A stretch of 21,633 bases of DNA from an uncultured Eubacteriales bacterium (GTDB lineage Bacteria > Bacillota > Clostridia > Oscillospirales > RGIG7773). The stretch covers positions 1-21,633 of the forward strand of contig CAKTDK010000012.1 in the NCBI GenBank assembly GCA_934541205.1. Direction: 5' to 3'. Below are positions 14,889 to 21,633 of this stretch, in pieces. Under the pieces are notes generated by a model, which was not told where the DNA came from, searched no databases, and was given only the letters and a program-made list of their open reading frames with translations. Each line of letters opens with the position of its first letter. Position 1 is the first letter of the stretch. The position numbers and the translations under genes are program-made.

Positions 14889-17522
14889 TTATTTGTTTTC
14901 TTTTAATTTTGCCTGTGCAGCAGCAAGACGAGCAATCGGTACTCTGAATGGTGAGCAAGATACATAAGTCAAGCCAACGTTATGACAGAACTCAATAGTA
15001 GAAGGATCTCCTCCATGTTCACCACAAATACCAAGTTTGATGTCAGGTCTTGTCTGTCTTCCCAAATCAGCAGCCATTTTTACAAGTTTTCCAACGCCAA
15101 CCTGGTCAAGTCTTGCAAACGGATCACTTTCATAAATCTTGTTTTCATAATAAGCGTCAAGGAACTTACCAGCATCGTCACGGCTGAAACCGAAAGTCAT
15201 CTGAGTAAGGTCATTTGTACCAAATGAGAAGAATTCAGCTTCCTTAGCAATTTCATCAGCAGTTAAAGCGGCACGAGGAATTTCAATCATTGTACCTACT
15301 TTATAATGCATATCAATACCGGAACTTGAAATAACTTCATCAGCAACTTTGGTTACTGTAGCTTTTACAAAAGCAAGCTCTTTAATTTCACCAACAAGCG
15401 GAATCATAATTTCAGGAACAATAGTCCAATCTTTATGAGCTTTCTGAACATTAACAGCAGCTTCAATTACAGCTCTTGTCTGCATAGCAGCAATTTCAGG
15501 ATAAGTTACAGCAAGACGGCATCCGCGATGACCCATCATAGGATTGAATTCATGAAGTGAAGAAATAATATCTTTAAGATCTGAAACTTCCATATTCATT
15601 TCTTTTGCCAAAGCAATAATATCATCTTCTTCAGTAGGAACAAACTCATGAAGAGGAGGATCAAGGAAACGAATAGTTACAGGATTGCCTTCCATAGCTT
15701 CGTAAAGAGCCTCAAAATCACCTCTCTGCATTGGAAGAAGCTTAGCTAAAGCCTTTTCTCTTTGCTCTGCAGTTTTAGAAACAATCATTTCTCTCATAGC
15801 AGCAATTCTGTCTGTATCAAAGAACATATGCTCTGTACGGCAAAGACCGATACCTTCTGCTCCGAAAGATCTTGCCTGTTTAGCATCTTTAGGAGTATCA
15901 GCATTGGTTCTTACCTGGAGTGTTCTGAATTTATCAGCCCAAGTCATAATTCTGTCAAAATCACCGGCAATTGAAGCTTCAACAGTAGGAATAGCTTCGC
16001 CATAGATTTTACCTGTAGAACCGTCAAGTGAAATATAATCACCCTCGTGGAATTCTCTTCCGCCAAGTGTAAATACTTTAGCTTCTTCATTTATTTTAAT
16101 ATCACCGCAGCCGGATACACAGCAAGTACCCATACCACGAGCAACAACAGCAGCGTGAGAAGTCATACCTCCGCGAACAGTCAAGATACCCTGAGCATAA
16201 TGCATACCTTCGATATCTTCAGGAGAAGTTTCAAGTCTTACAAGAATAACTTTTTCTCCTTTTTGAGTTGCCCATTGAGTAGCGTCGTCAGCAGTAAATA
16301 CTATTTTACCGCAAGCAGCTCCCGGAGATGCAGGAAGCGCAGAACCTACAGGAGTAGCTGCTTTTAAAGCTTTTGCATCGAACTGAGGATGAAGCAAAGC
16401 GTCAAGCTGTTTTGGATCTATCTGTAAAACTGCTTCTTCTTCGGAAATCATTCCTTCGTCAACCAAATCACAAGCGATTTTTAAAGCAGCAGCAGCAGTT
16501 CTCTTACCGTTACGTGTCTGAAGCATATAAAGTTTACCGTCTTCAATGGTAAATTCCATATCCTGCATATCTCTGTAATGTTTTTCAAGCTTATCAACAA
16601 TAGTGCAGAACTGTTCGTAAACAGCCGGATTTTCCTCTTTAAGCTGATCAATAGTCTGAGGAGTTCTAACGCCTGCAACAACGTCTTCACCCTGAGCATT
16701 CATCAAATATTCACCGTAAAGCTTTGCTTCACCTGTTGATGGGTTTCTTGAGAATGCAACACCTGTACCGGAAGTATTACCCATATTTCCGAATACCATC
16801 ATCTGAACGTTAACTGCAGTACCCCAGCTTGAAGGAATATCGTTCATTCTTCTGTAGTAAATAGCTCTCGGATTGTTCCAAGAACGGAATACAGCTTTAA
16901 TAGCGCCCATTAACTGCTCTTTTGGATCAGATGGGAAATCAACGCCGATTTTAGCTTTATATTCAGCTTTAAACTGATTAGCTAATTCTTTTAAATCGTC
17001 AGCGTCAAGCTCAGTATCAAGAGTAACGCCTTTCTTTTCTTTCATTTCGTCGATTAATTCTTCAAAATATTTTTTGCCTACTTCCATAACAACATCTGAA
17101 TACATCTGAATAAAACGACGGTATGAATCATAAGCAAAACGAGGATTTCCTGTTTTTTTAGCAAAACTTTCAACAACTTCGTCGTTAAGACCAAGATTAA
17201 GGATAGTATCCATCATACCCGGCATAGAAGCTCTTGCGCCTGATCTAACCGATACAAGAAGAGGATTTTCCAAATCACCGAATTTTTTGCCTGCTATTTC
17301 TTCAAGCTTTGTAATGTATTCCATAATTTCAGCCTGAATTTCATCATTGATAACTTCGTTATCTTCATAGTACTGAGTACAAGCTTCAGTAGTAACTGTA
17401 AATCCCTGTGGTACAGGCATACCAAGGTTAGTCATTTCAGCAAGGTTAGCGCCCTTACCGCCCAGAAGTTCACGCATTTTTCCGTTACCTTCACTAAAAA
17501 GGTATACAAATTTTTTGCTCAC
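14889..17522 (-). CDS. ppdK: Pyruvate, phosphate dikinase
   Basis: PPDK interconverts pyruvate, ATP and phosphate with phosphoenolpyruvate, AMP and pyrophosphate in the cytosol; in anaerobic Clostridia it serves glycolysis or gluconeogenesis in place of pyruvate kinase. The 877-residue length is family-typical. The N-terminal ATP-grasp domain starts YLFSEGNGKMRELLGGKGANLAEM. The swivelling phosphohistidine domain has GGMTSHAAVVARGMGT with His456 as the phosphorylated residue (His455 in C. symbiosum). The C-terminal TIM-barrel PEP/pyruvate domain has GAEGIGLCRTEHMF and GICGEHGGDP with catalytic Cys833. Nothing is missing. The start is GTG at 17522, nine bases after GGAGG; no ATG is better placed. 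Its own promoter and a hairpin leader lie upstream, divergent from the GlmU-like gene. Confidence 0.98.
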   Translation of the reverse strand: MSKKFVYLFSEGNGKMRELLGGKGANLAEMTNLGMPVPQGFTVTTEACTQYYEDNEVINDEIQAEIMEYITKLEEIAGKKFGDLENPLLVSVRSGARASMPGMMDTILNLGLNDEVVESFAKKTGNPRFAYDSYRRFIQMYSDVVMEVGKKYFEELIDEMKEKKGVTLDTELDADDLKELANQFKAEYKAKIGVDFPSDPKEQLMGAIKAVFRSWNNPRAIYYRRMNDIPSSWGTAVNVQMMVFGNMGNTSGTGVAFSRNPSTGEAKLYGEYLMNAQGEDVVAGVRTPQTIDQLKEENPAVYEQFCTIVDKLEKHYRDMQDMEFTIEDGKLYMLQTRNGKRTAAAALKIACDLVDEGMISEEEAVLQIDPKQLDALLHPQFDAKALKAATPVGSALPASPGAACGKIVFTADDATQWATQKGEKVILVRLETSPEDIEGMHYAQGILTVRGGMTSHAAVVARGMGTCCVSGCGDIKINEEAKVFTLGGREFHEGDYISLDGSTGKIYGEAIPTVEASIAGDFDRIMTWADKFRTLQVRTNADTPKDAKQARSFGAEGIGLCRTEHMFFDTDRIAAMREMIVSKTAEQREKALAKLLPMQRGDFEALYEAMEGNPVTIRFLDPPLHEFVPTEEDDIIALAKEMNMEVSDLKDIISSLHEFNPMMGHRGCRLAVTYPEIAAMQTRAVIEAAVNVQKAHKDWTIVPEIMIPLVGEIKELAFVKATVTKVADEVISSSGIDMHYKVGTMIEIPRAALTADEIAKEAEFFSFGTNDLTQMTFGFSRDDAGKFLDAYYENKIYESDPFARLDQVGVGKLVKMAADLGRQTRPDIKLGICGEHGGDPSTIEFCHNVGLTYVSCSPFRVPIARLAAAQAKLKENK

Positions 17523-17574
17523 TATAGGTTACCTCCAAAAATTTATTATTATTTATTTTAAACATGGTAAAAAA

Positions 17575-17600
17575 GTTTAGCAAAATTTCTTTTGCCAAAC
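17575..17600 (-). promoter_or_regulatory. Hairpin at the 5' end of the ppdK transcript
   Basis: On the - strand GTTTGGCAAAA pairs with TTTTGCTAAAC (one G·U) around GAAA, an 11-bp stem. It begins about three bases after the predicted start of transcription. It may protect the mRNA 5' end, or as DNA it may be an operator across the start site. Its pairing is better as RNA of the ppdK strand than of the other strand. Confidence 0.5.
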
Positions 17601-17609
17601 AACAAATAC

Positions 17610-17637
17610 ATTATATCACAAATTATGGTTTTTGCAA
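17610..17637 (-). promoter_or_regulatory. Promoter of ppdK
   Basis: On the - strand TTGCAA (17632-17637) and TATAAT (17610-17615) are 16 bases apart: four of six matches at -35 and all six at -10. The leader to the GTG start is about 80 bases. Confidence 0.65.
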
Positions 17638-17800
17638 AATCTTTTTTATTTATTTTTATAATTTAGTTTATTTTATACAAAATATAATTATATCGCGACC
17701 TTTAAGGCATTAAATTTACATAATATACAAATAAATATATTGATTATTTTATATAAAGAGTATAAAATGAAAATATAAAATAATCAAAAAGGAGTTTAAA

Positions 17801-18994
17801 ATGAAAAATATATGTTCATTTATTTTAACCGAAAATAACTTTTTTGATACAAAAAAACTTTTTGACATAAATATTCTATTCAGTCCCATTTTAAATAGAC
17901 AAATATCAACACTTAACAATTCAGGATGTTCAAATCATCTTATTTTAAACGATAATATTGAATACTTTACGAAATATGATATTGATAATCTTACCTGCAC
18001 CTGTGATAAAAGTTTTGCCTGCGACTTTGTTAAAGGCTTTGACCTTGTTTTAATATGCCACGCCGATATGGCACTTTTAGACAGCGATGTAATAAAAGAA
18101 GCAATAACTATGCATAAAGACGGAACAATTACTGTTTTAACAACTTATGACAGAATTATTAAAAACGACTGCGAGGGAAGTATTTTTATTCTTGACAAAA
18201 ACATTTTTATAAGTTTCTTAAATTCATCTTTAGATATTTATGAATTTTCTAAAGATTTCAAAAAACTTACATTTATAGAAACTGATACTTCTTTTTGTTC
18301 ACGTATTTTTGATAACCTTTCTCTTATGGAAATTAAAGAAGCCGCAAGACAAAAAGTACTTTATTCTCTTTGTGAAAAAGGAGTTATATTTGAATCCTTC
18401 GACGGTATTATAATTGATGAAAATTCCGTTATAGAAAAGGATGTATCTATACTTCCCGGAACTGTTATAAAAGGTAATTCATATATCCGCTCAGGCGCAG
18501 TTATAGGTCCCAACTCTTTTGTATATAACTGCCAAATCGGAGAACTTACTTCGTTTAAAGCCTCATATTGTGAAAAAAGTTTTATAGGAAATAATGTCAC
18601 TATAGGACCCTTCTGCAACATACGGCCTGATTGTAAAATATCAGACAACGTAAAAATCGGTGATTTTGTGGAAGTGAAAAATTCACAGATAGGAGAAAAA
18701 ACCTCCGTCGCGCATTTAACTTATGTAGGCGACAGCGATGTAGGAAGCAAAGTTAATTTCGGCTGTGGTACTGTTACGGTAAATTACGATGGTAAAAACA
18801 AATACCGTACGGTAATCGGAAATAACGTCTTTATAGGATGTAACACTAATTTCATCGCTCCTGTAAAAGTTGAAGACGATACTTTTATTGCTGCAGGAAG
18901 TACCATTACAAAAGATGTTCCAAAATACGCAATGGCTATTTCAAGAGTACGTCAGGAAAATAAACCGGGTTATGCCAAAAAATTTTTAAAATAA
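17801..18994 (+). CDS. GlmU-like protein: intact left-handed beta-helix acetyltransferase domain, degenerate uridylyltransferase domain
   Basis: GlmU acetylates glucosamine-1-phosphate (C-terminal domain) and then forms UDP-GlcNAc (N-terminal domain) for the cell wall. Here residues about 200-397 form hexapeptide repeats that keep every acetyltransferase active-site residue at a constant offset of 58 from E. coli: Arg275, Lys293, His305, Tyr308, Asn319, Asn328, Tyr329, Lys334. The N-terminal 200 residues keep only traces of the nucleotidyltransferase fold (HADMALL, Asp89 near the metal-binding Asp105 of GlmU). The nucleotide loop LAAGxGTRM is replaced by ILTENNFFD and the PKxLH lysine is not evident. 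So acetyltransfer is likely, UDP-GlcNAc formation unlikely. Start ATG 17801 follows AGGAG. It is a lone gene, not beside prs; only a weak promoter candidate (TTGATT, TATAAA, 15-base spacer, 17740-17766) is seen. Confidence 0.85.
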   Translation: MKNICSFILTENNFFDTKKLFDINILFSPILNRQISTLNNSGCSNHLILNDNIEYFTKYDIDNLTCTCDKSFACDFVKGFDLVLICHADMALLDSDVIKEAITMHKDGTITVLTTYDRIIKNDCEGSIFILDKNIFISFLNSSLDIYEFSKDFKKLTFIETDTSFCSRIFDNLSLMEIKEAARQKVLYSLCEKGVIFESFDGIIIDENSVIEKDVSILPGTVIKGNSYIRSGAVIGPNSFVYNCQIGELTSFKASYCEKSFIGNNVTIGPFCNIRPDCKISDNVKIGDFVEVKNSQIGEKTSVAHLTYVGDSDVGSKVNFGCGTVTVNYDGKNKYRTVIGNNVFIGCNTNFIAPVKVEDDTFIAAGSTITKDVPKYAMAISRVRQENKPGYAKKFLK

Positions 18995-19016
18995 AAATTT
19001 ATTTTAAAATTTAAAT

Positions 19017-19048
19017 AAAAACGGATAGCTTTAAAGCTATCCGTTTTT
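19017..19048. terminator. Bidirectional terminator after the GlmU-like gene
   Basis: AAAAACGGATAGCTTT and AAAGCTATCCGTTTTT form a perfect 32-base palindrome, a hairpin with T-runs in either direction. It ends the GlmU-like transcript and can also stop leftward transcripts from the convergent membrane-protein gene. Confidence 0.92.
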
Positions 19049-19082
19049 ATTATGTCTTAAAACAACTGAGCATAAAAATGCG

Positions 19083-19106
19083 AAAGAAAACCTACCACTT
19101 TGGTAG
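19083..19106 (-). terminator. Short terminator of the membrane-protein gene
   Basis: On the - strand CTACCA-AAG-TGGTAG is followed by GTTTTCTTTCG, five bases past the stop of the membrane protein. The stem is only 6 bp, so it is modest; the stronger palindrome at 19017 backs it up. Confidence 0.6.
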
Positions 19107-19110
19107 ATGG

Positions 19111-19695
19111 CTATGATTTTAAAATAATAGGAAATCTGTATATAAAGAATATTATGCTAAAAAATATAAAAAATACTATACTTAAAATTACTCCCCTTTT
19201 CTGAAAAAATATTTCTTTTTTTAAAATAAAAAAATATATAACACCTAACATAAGGTCAAAAATTGCCTGAAACAAATATCTTTTATACATAAAAACAGCA
19301 AAAAACATTACACATGATTCTGACAAAATAATTGCAAAAGGCAGCGATACCAAAACTGAACCAATGAAGCTGTTTAATTTTCCGCTCCATAAAACAGCGC
19401 CTAACCCTCCGCATATTATTCCTATAATTACACTGTATATAACTGTTAATAAAATCTCAAAAAAATTAATATTTTTTACATTTTTAAATAAATAATAAAT
19501 CAAGAACACTAAAAAAATATATACCGATATATTTATAAAAGCAATAATCCTTTTATTGCTTAACAAAGAAATCACAGAACACGAAAACATCCAAAATCCG
19601 ATTGTTCCCGTACTGAATGAAGAAAAAACCCATAAATCGTTGTTTGGAAAAATATTAAAAATTAAAGTCATACATCCTATAGCTGTTCCAAACAA
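19111..19695 (-). CDS. Small integral membrane protein of unknown function
   Basis: The product is very hydrophobic, with about six membrane segments and short charged loops (KNVKNIN, KKEIFFQKRG); it has no motif I recognise. The fifth-segment phrase GIICGGLGAVLWSGKLNSFIGSVLVSLPFAI has a glycine pattern seen in many small membrane proteins but is not diagnostic. The start is uncertain. The TTG at 19695 is inside what looks like the first membrane segment and has no ribosome site. The frame stays open upstream to 19785, and a GGAG site sits five bases before an ATT codon at 19743 that would give an N-terminus xENIFCNNKKSYIAIILFG, with a complete first helix. I keep the TTG coordinate as the minimal gene; the ATT reading seems more natural. 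It lies just downstream of a terminator. Confidence 0.7.
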   Translation of the reverse strand: MFGTAIGCMTLIFNIFPNNDLWVFSSFSTGTIGFWMFSCSVISLLSNKRIIAFINISVYIFLVFLIYYLFKNVKNINFFEILLTVIYSVIIGIICGGLGAVLWSGKLNSFIGSVLVSLPFAIILSESCVMFFAVFMYKRYLFQAIFDLMLGVIYFFILKKEIFFQKRGVILSIVFFIFFSIIFFIYRFPIILKS

Positions 19696-19761
19696 TATAA
19701 TAGCTATATAACTTTTTTTATTGTTACAAAAAATATTTTCAATATTGTCTCCTTTTTTACA

Positions 19762-19806
19762 ATATAAAAAACCATTAAGCTCTCTTTAAGAGCGCTTAAT
19801 GGTTTT
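19762..19806 (-). terminator. Terminator of the small lipoprotein gene and its operon
   Basis: AAAACCATTAAGC (19768-19780) pairs exactly with GCTTAATGGTTTT (19794-19806), with a further inner CTCTT/AAGAG pairing. In the - direction the stem runs into TTTTTTATA. It starts five bases after the lipoprotein stop. Confidence 0.92.
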
Positions 19807-19811
19807 AAAAT

Positions 19812-20210
19812 TTACTTTATTATATTTTCGGGAAAATCTTGCGAAAGCACTCTTGATTTTATTTTTTTCTCATTATCTGCATTGGGATACTCTAAAAACT
19901 CCAATTTTCTCATATCTTTTCCGGTTTCTTCATCATATTCAAAAAACACATAGCAAAGCTTATTATCTTTAAGACTGTATACAGTATAGTAAATTCCGTT
20001 ATTTTCATGAACTATATTACTTCCGCACTTTTCAAATAACTTTGAAACCGAATCTATTTTTGAAAAAGAATCATTTTCCATAGTCGTTTCATTATCATAA
20101 GTATAAACATCATCATTTCTTACACTTAAAATCAAATTTTCAGGCGTTTTTTTACATCCCGGTATAAAAATCAAAAGAGTAACTGCAAACAGTACAATAA
20201 TTTTTTTCAT
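19812..20210 (-). CDS. Small predicted lipoprotein of unknown function
   Basis: The 132-residue product begins MKKIIVLFAVTLLIFIPGC, a lipoprotein signal peptide with lipobox IPGC and Cys19. The mature part is polar, with strand-like segments (GIYYTVYSLKDNKLCYVFFEYDEETG); I recognise no domain. The ATG at 20210 is preceded by AAGGA seven bases upstream. An ATG at 20243 in the same frame lies inside the preceding gene and would bury the signal peptide, so I rejected it. It is the last gene of the run that starts with the DUF4434 protein: 14 bases separate it from the ArsC-like stop, and a terminator follows. Confidence 0.82.
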   Translation of the reverse strand: MKKIIVLFAVTLLIFIPGCKKTPENLILSVRNDDVYTYDNETTMENDSFSKIDSVSKLFEKCGSNIVHENNGIYYTVYSLKDNKLCYVFFEYDEETGKDMRKLEFLEYPNADNEKKIKSRVLSQDFPENIIK

Positions 20211-20224
20211 TTCAAAATCCTTAT

Positions 20225-20563
20225 CTAATCCCAGCTTTTCCAAATGTCAGGGCAATATCCTACAGTAGCTTTTTTCCCGTTTCTTACAATTGGAATTTTT
20301 ATAAGTTTCTGATTTTCAAAAATCTTTTTTTCCTTATCTTCTAAAGATAAATAATTTATAAGAATAAAATCTTCATCATTTGATTTTTCCTTTATCAAAA
20401 AGTCAATACCGCCCAAAGAATTTTTAACACTGTTAAATTCTCCGAAGCTCATAGGATATTTATATATATCTACAAACTGGAATTTTATACCCCGTTCTTT
20501 GAAATAGCGCTGAGCTTTTTTTGTATCAAAACATTTTACATTTCCAAATATCTGAATATTCAT
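20225..20563 (-). CDS. ArsC/Spx-family thioredoxin-fold protein
   Basis: A 112-residue protein matching the ArsC family fold: MNIQIFGNVKCFDTKKAQRYF at the start, with Cys11 as the single N-terminal cysteine, FKERGIKFQFVDIYK in the beta-alpha-beta unit, and the C-terminal IPIVRNGKKATVGYCPDIWKSW with the cis-proline region (KIPIVR). It lacks the CxxC of Spx. Despite the common label arsenate reductase, there are no other arsenic genes here, so the role (thiol redox or regulatory) is unknown. Cys104 near the C-terminus could in principle be a resolving cysteine. The start ATG overlaps the upstream stop (TGATG), which indicates translational coupling to the DUF4434 gene. Confidence 0.87.
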   Translation of the reverse strand: MNIQIFGNVKCFDTKKAQRYFKERGIKFQFVDIYKYPMSFGEFNSVKNSLGGIDFLIKEKSNDEDFILINYLSLEDKEKKIFENQKLIKIPIVRNGKKATVGYCPDIWKSWD

Positions 20564-21633
20564 CAGTCAAGTATCTTTCCCTTATTTTTATATTCTAGAT
20601 AAACTTCATGTCTGTAATTATCATCCTTTGCTCCTTCAAGAGCATAATAATGAGAATATGAAAAACTGATATGCTTTGTAACATACTTATCGGTTATTTC
20701 CATTTGTTCAACAACTCTTGAAAGCGGTGACGGGCCCCAAGTTGATTGGATAAAGTTTTCATTGTTAGCCCAAAATTCAACGTTAGGTTCAGTGTCTACT
20801 GCTTTTTTTATAGCGGCATAGTATTCATCAAGCTGAGTTATATCAATATGTCCTGCTCCCACAGCATCCTGCATTGTAAATATATCGCCTTTTCTAAATC
20901 TTGCATAAGAGAAAAATTTTGTCCATTCCTGCTGAGCTTTTACAGAAGTTGTATTTCTGGTTACAAAAGGCGATAACACAAAAGGAATTGAAGGATCAAG
21001 AGTTGTAAGATAATCAAGATTTATATTTATCATATCCGCAAAAGCTTCTTCTCTTCCGCCCATACCGTTATACATTTCAAACCACCAGTAAAATCCTGCA
21101 AGCGCATTGGGATATTTTTCTTTATATAAATCATATATCTCTTTTGCAATTGCGTTTCCTATTTCCGACTGCTGTGTGTACCAAGTTTTATCGCTTACAG
21201 CCTTTGACCACCATTCATCAGCAGCATTTAACCCCACATATACTTTTATTCCGCGTTCTTCAGCAGCTTTCAGGCATTTTTCAAGCATACCTGCTTCCAT
21301 TGCATATTTATTGTATGAAGAACCTTTGGTGTAATCCGGAAGATCTGCCGGATAATATACCGTACCGATTACTCCGTTTGGAGAATTTGCTATCCACTGA
21401 ATAATAAATGTATCTATACCTGCCTGTACAAGCTGATCAAGATGCTTGTTCCATCTGTCTTGTGACCATGTTGCACAAAATCCCGGCTGAATAAAATCTC
21501 CTGTAATCAAAGGTCTTTCCTCCTCTTCCTTCGTTGGTTCTTTAGTTGGTTCTTCACCTGTCGGTTCCTTCGTTGGTTCTTTTGTAGGCTCAGAAGTTGG
21601 TTCTTCTTCTAATCCTTCTACATATACACAGAT
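20563..21633 (-). CDS. DUF4434-type glycoside-hydrolase-like protein, secreted or surface (5' end outside window)
   Basis: The frame is open to the window edge, 356 residues visible and no true start; the TTG at 21510 is internal. The first residues, ICVYVEGL, look like the end of a preceding beta-rich module. A linker of six EPT units (EPTSEPTKEPTKEPTG...) follows. The rest resembles DUF4434, a TIM-barrel family related to glycoside hydrolases: GDFIQPGFCATWSQDRWNKHLDQL, AGIDTFIIQWIAN, GIKVYVGLNAADEWW, LAGFYWWFEMYNG, PFVLSPFVTRN and DIFTMQDAVG. Acidic residues in FEMYNG and QDAVG lie at strand ends where catalytic groups would be expected, but I cannot name them. The linker suggests export, with a carbohydrate or cell-wall substrate. 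It is the first visible gene of a run with the ArsC-like and lipoprotein genes. Confidence 0.8.
   Translation of the reverse strand: MCVYVEGLEEEPTSEPTKEPTKEPTGEEPTKEPTKEEEERPLITGDFIQPGFCATWSQDRWNKHLDQLVQAGIDTFIIQWIANSPNGVIGTVYYPADLPDYTKGSSYNKYAMEAGMLEKCLKAAEERGIKVYVGLNAADEWWSKAVSDKTWYTQQSEIGNAIAKEIYDLYKEKYPNALAGFYWWFEMYNGMGGREEAFADMININLDYLTTLDPSIPFVLSPFVTRNTTSVKAQQEWTKFFSYARFRKGDIFTMQDAVGAGHIDITQLDEYYAAIKKAVDTEPNVEFWANNENFIQSTWGPSPLSRVVEQMEITDKYVTKHISFSYSHYYALEGAKDDNYRHEVYLEYKNKGKILD
21517..21609 (-). repeat. In-frame EPT-repeat linker inside the DUF4434 protein gene
   Basis: The stretch encodes E-rich flanks around six EPT units, with the triplets for Glu, Pro and Thr/Lys repeated in near-identical form (GAACCAAC(G/T)AA...). 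Threonine/proline linkers join domains in exported enzymes and are often length-variable through slippage. Confidence 0.8.

Noticed and set aside
14982..16367. Several forward frames antisense to ppdK
   Set aside because: They are serine-rich shadows of a conserved gene, without ribosome sites or domains.
20225..20563. Part of an arsenic resistance operon
   Set aside because: No arsB, acr3, arsR or arsA gene is near; the family label alone does not support the role.
21517..21609. Repeats as a CRISPR array
   Set aside because: The repeats are in frame, short and encode an EPT linker; there are no spacers of even length.

Overview
The window is AT-rich (about one-third G+C by eye) and looks like chromosomal DNA of a low-G+C Gram-positive anaerobe, most likely an uncultured member of class Clostridia (Bacillota). 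Evidence: strong GGAGG-type ribosome binding sites, TTG and GTG starts, TAA as the favoured stop, sigma-A-like promoters, Gram-positive lipoproteins, pyruvate phosphate dikinase, a divergent ParE/ParC pair and a YkpA-type ABC-F protein. There is no tRNA, rRNA, CRISPR array, phage gene or transposase. Most of the window is housekeeping DNA.

Layout. 1-3490 (+): 3' end of a DUF2500-like membrane protein, rodA (cell-wall glycosyltransferase), terminator, then typA/bipA (ribosome-associated GTPase). 3497-7522 (-): an operon of a MarR repressor and two ABC half-transporters forming a heterodimeric exporter, with a consensus promoter and a palindromic operator across its predicted start site. 7543-7875: intergenic, with a consensus rightward promoter, repeat-like sequence and a long leader. 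7876-12054 (+): a type II topoisomerase pair, parE and parC, in which parC carries one in-frame TAA at codon 543. 12056-12218: a MITE-like element with 15-bp terminal inverted repeats around a 14-bp hairpin. 12229-17637 (-): a lipoprotein with its own consensus promoter, a YkpA-type ABC-F ATPase and ppdK. 17801-18994 (+): a GlmU-like protein with an intact acetyltransferase domain but an eroded uridylyltransferase domain. 19111-21633 (-): a small membrane protein, a small lipoprotein, an ArsC/Spx-family protein and a secreted-type DUF4434 glycosidase-like protein that runs off the window.

How the genes relate. RodA and GlmU both serve cell-wall synthesis but are far apart here. The MarR repressor probably controls itself and the exporter from one operator. 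ParE and ParC would form one tetrameric topoisomerase. The DUF4434, ArsC-like and lipoprotein genes are coupled (1-nt overlap and 14-nt gap) and probably share a transcript.

I did not find a clearly new multi-gene system. The observations most worth a second look are the nonsense codon in parC, the MITE-like element just downstream of it, the GlmU homologue that seems to have lost half its activity, and the unexplained promoter plus leader upstream of parE.
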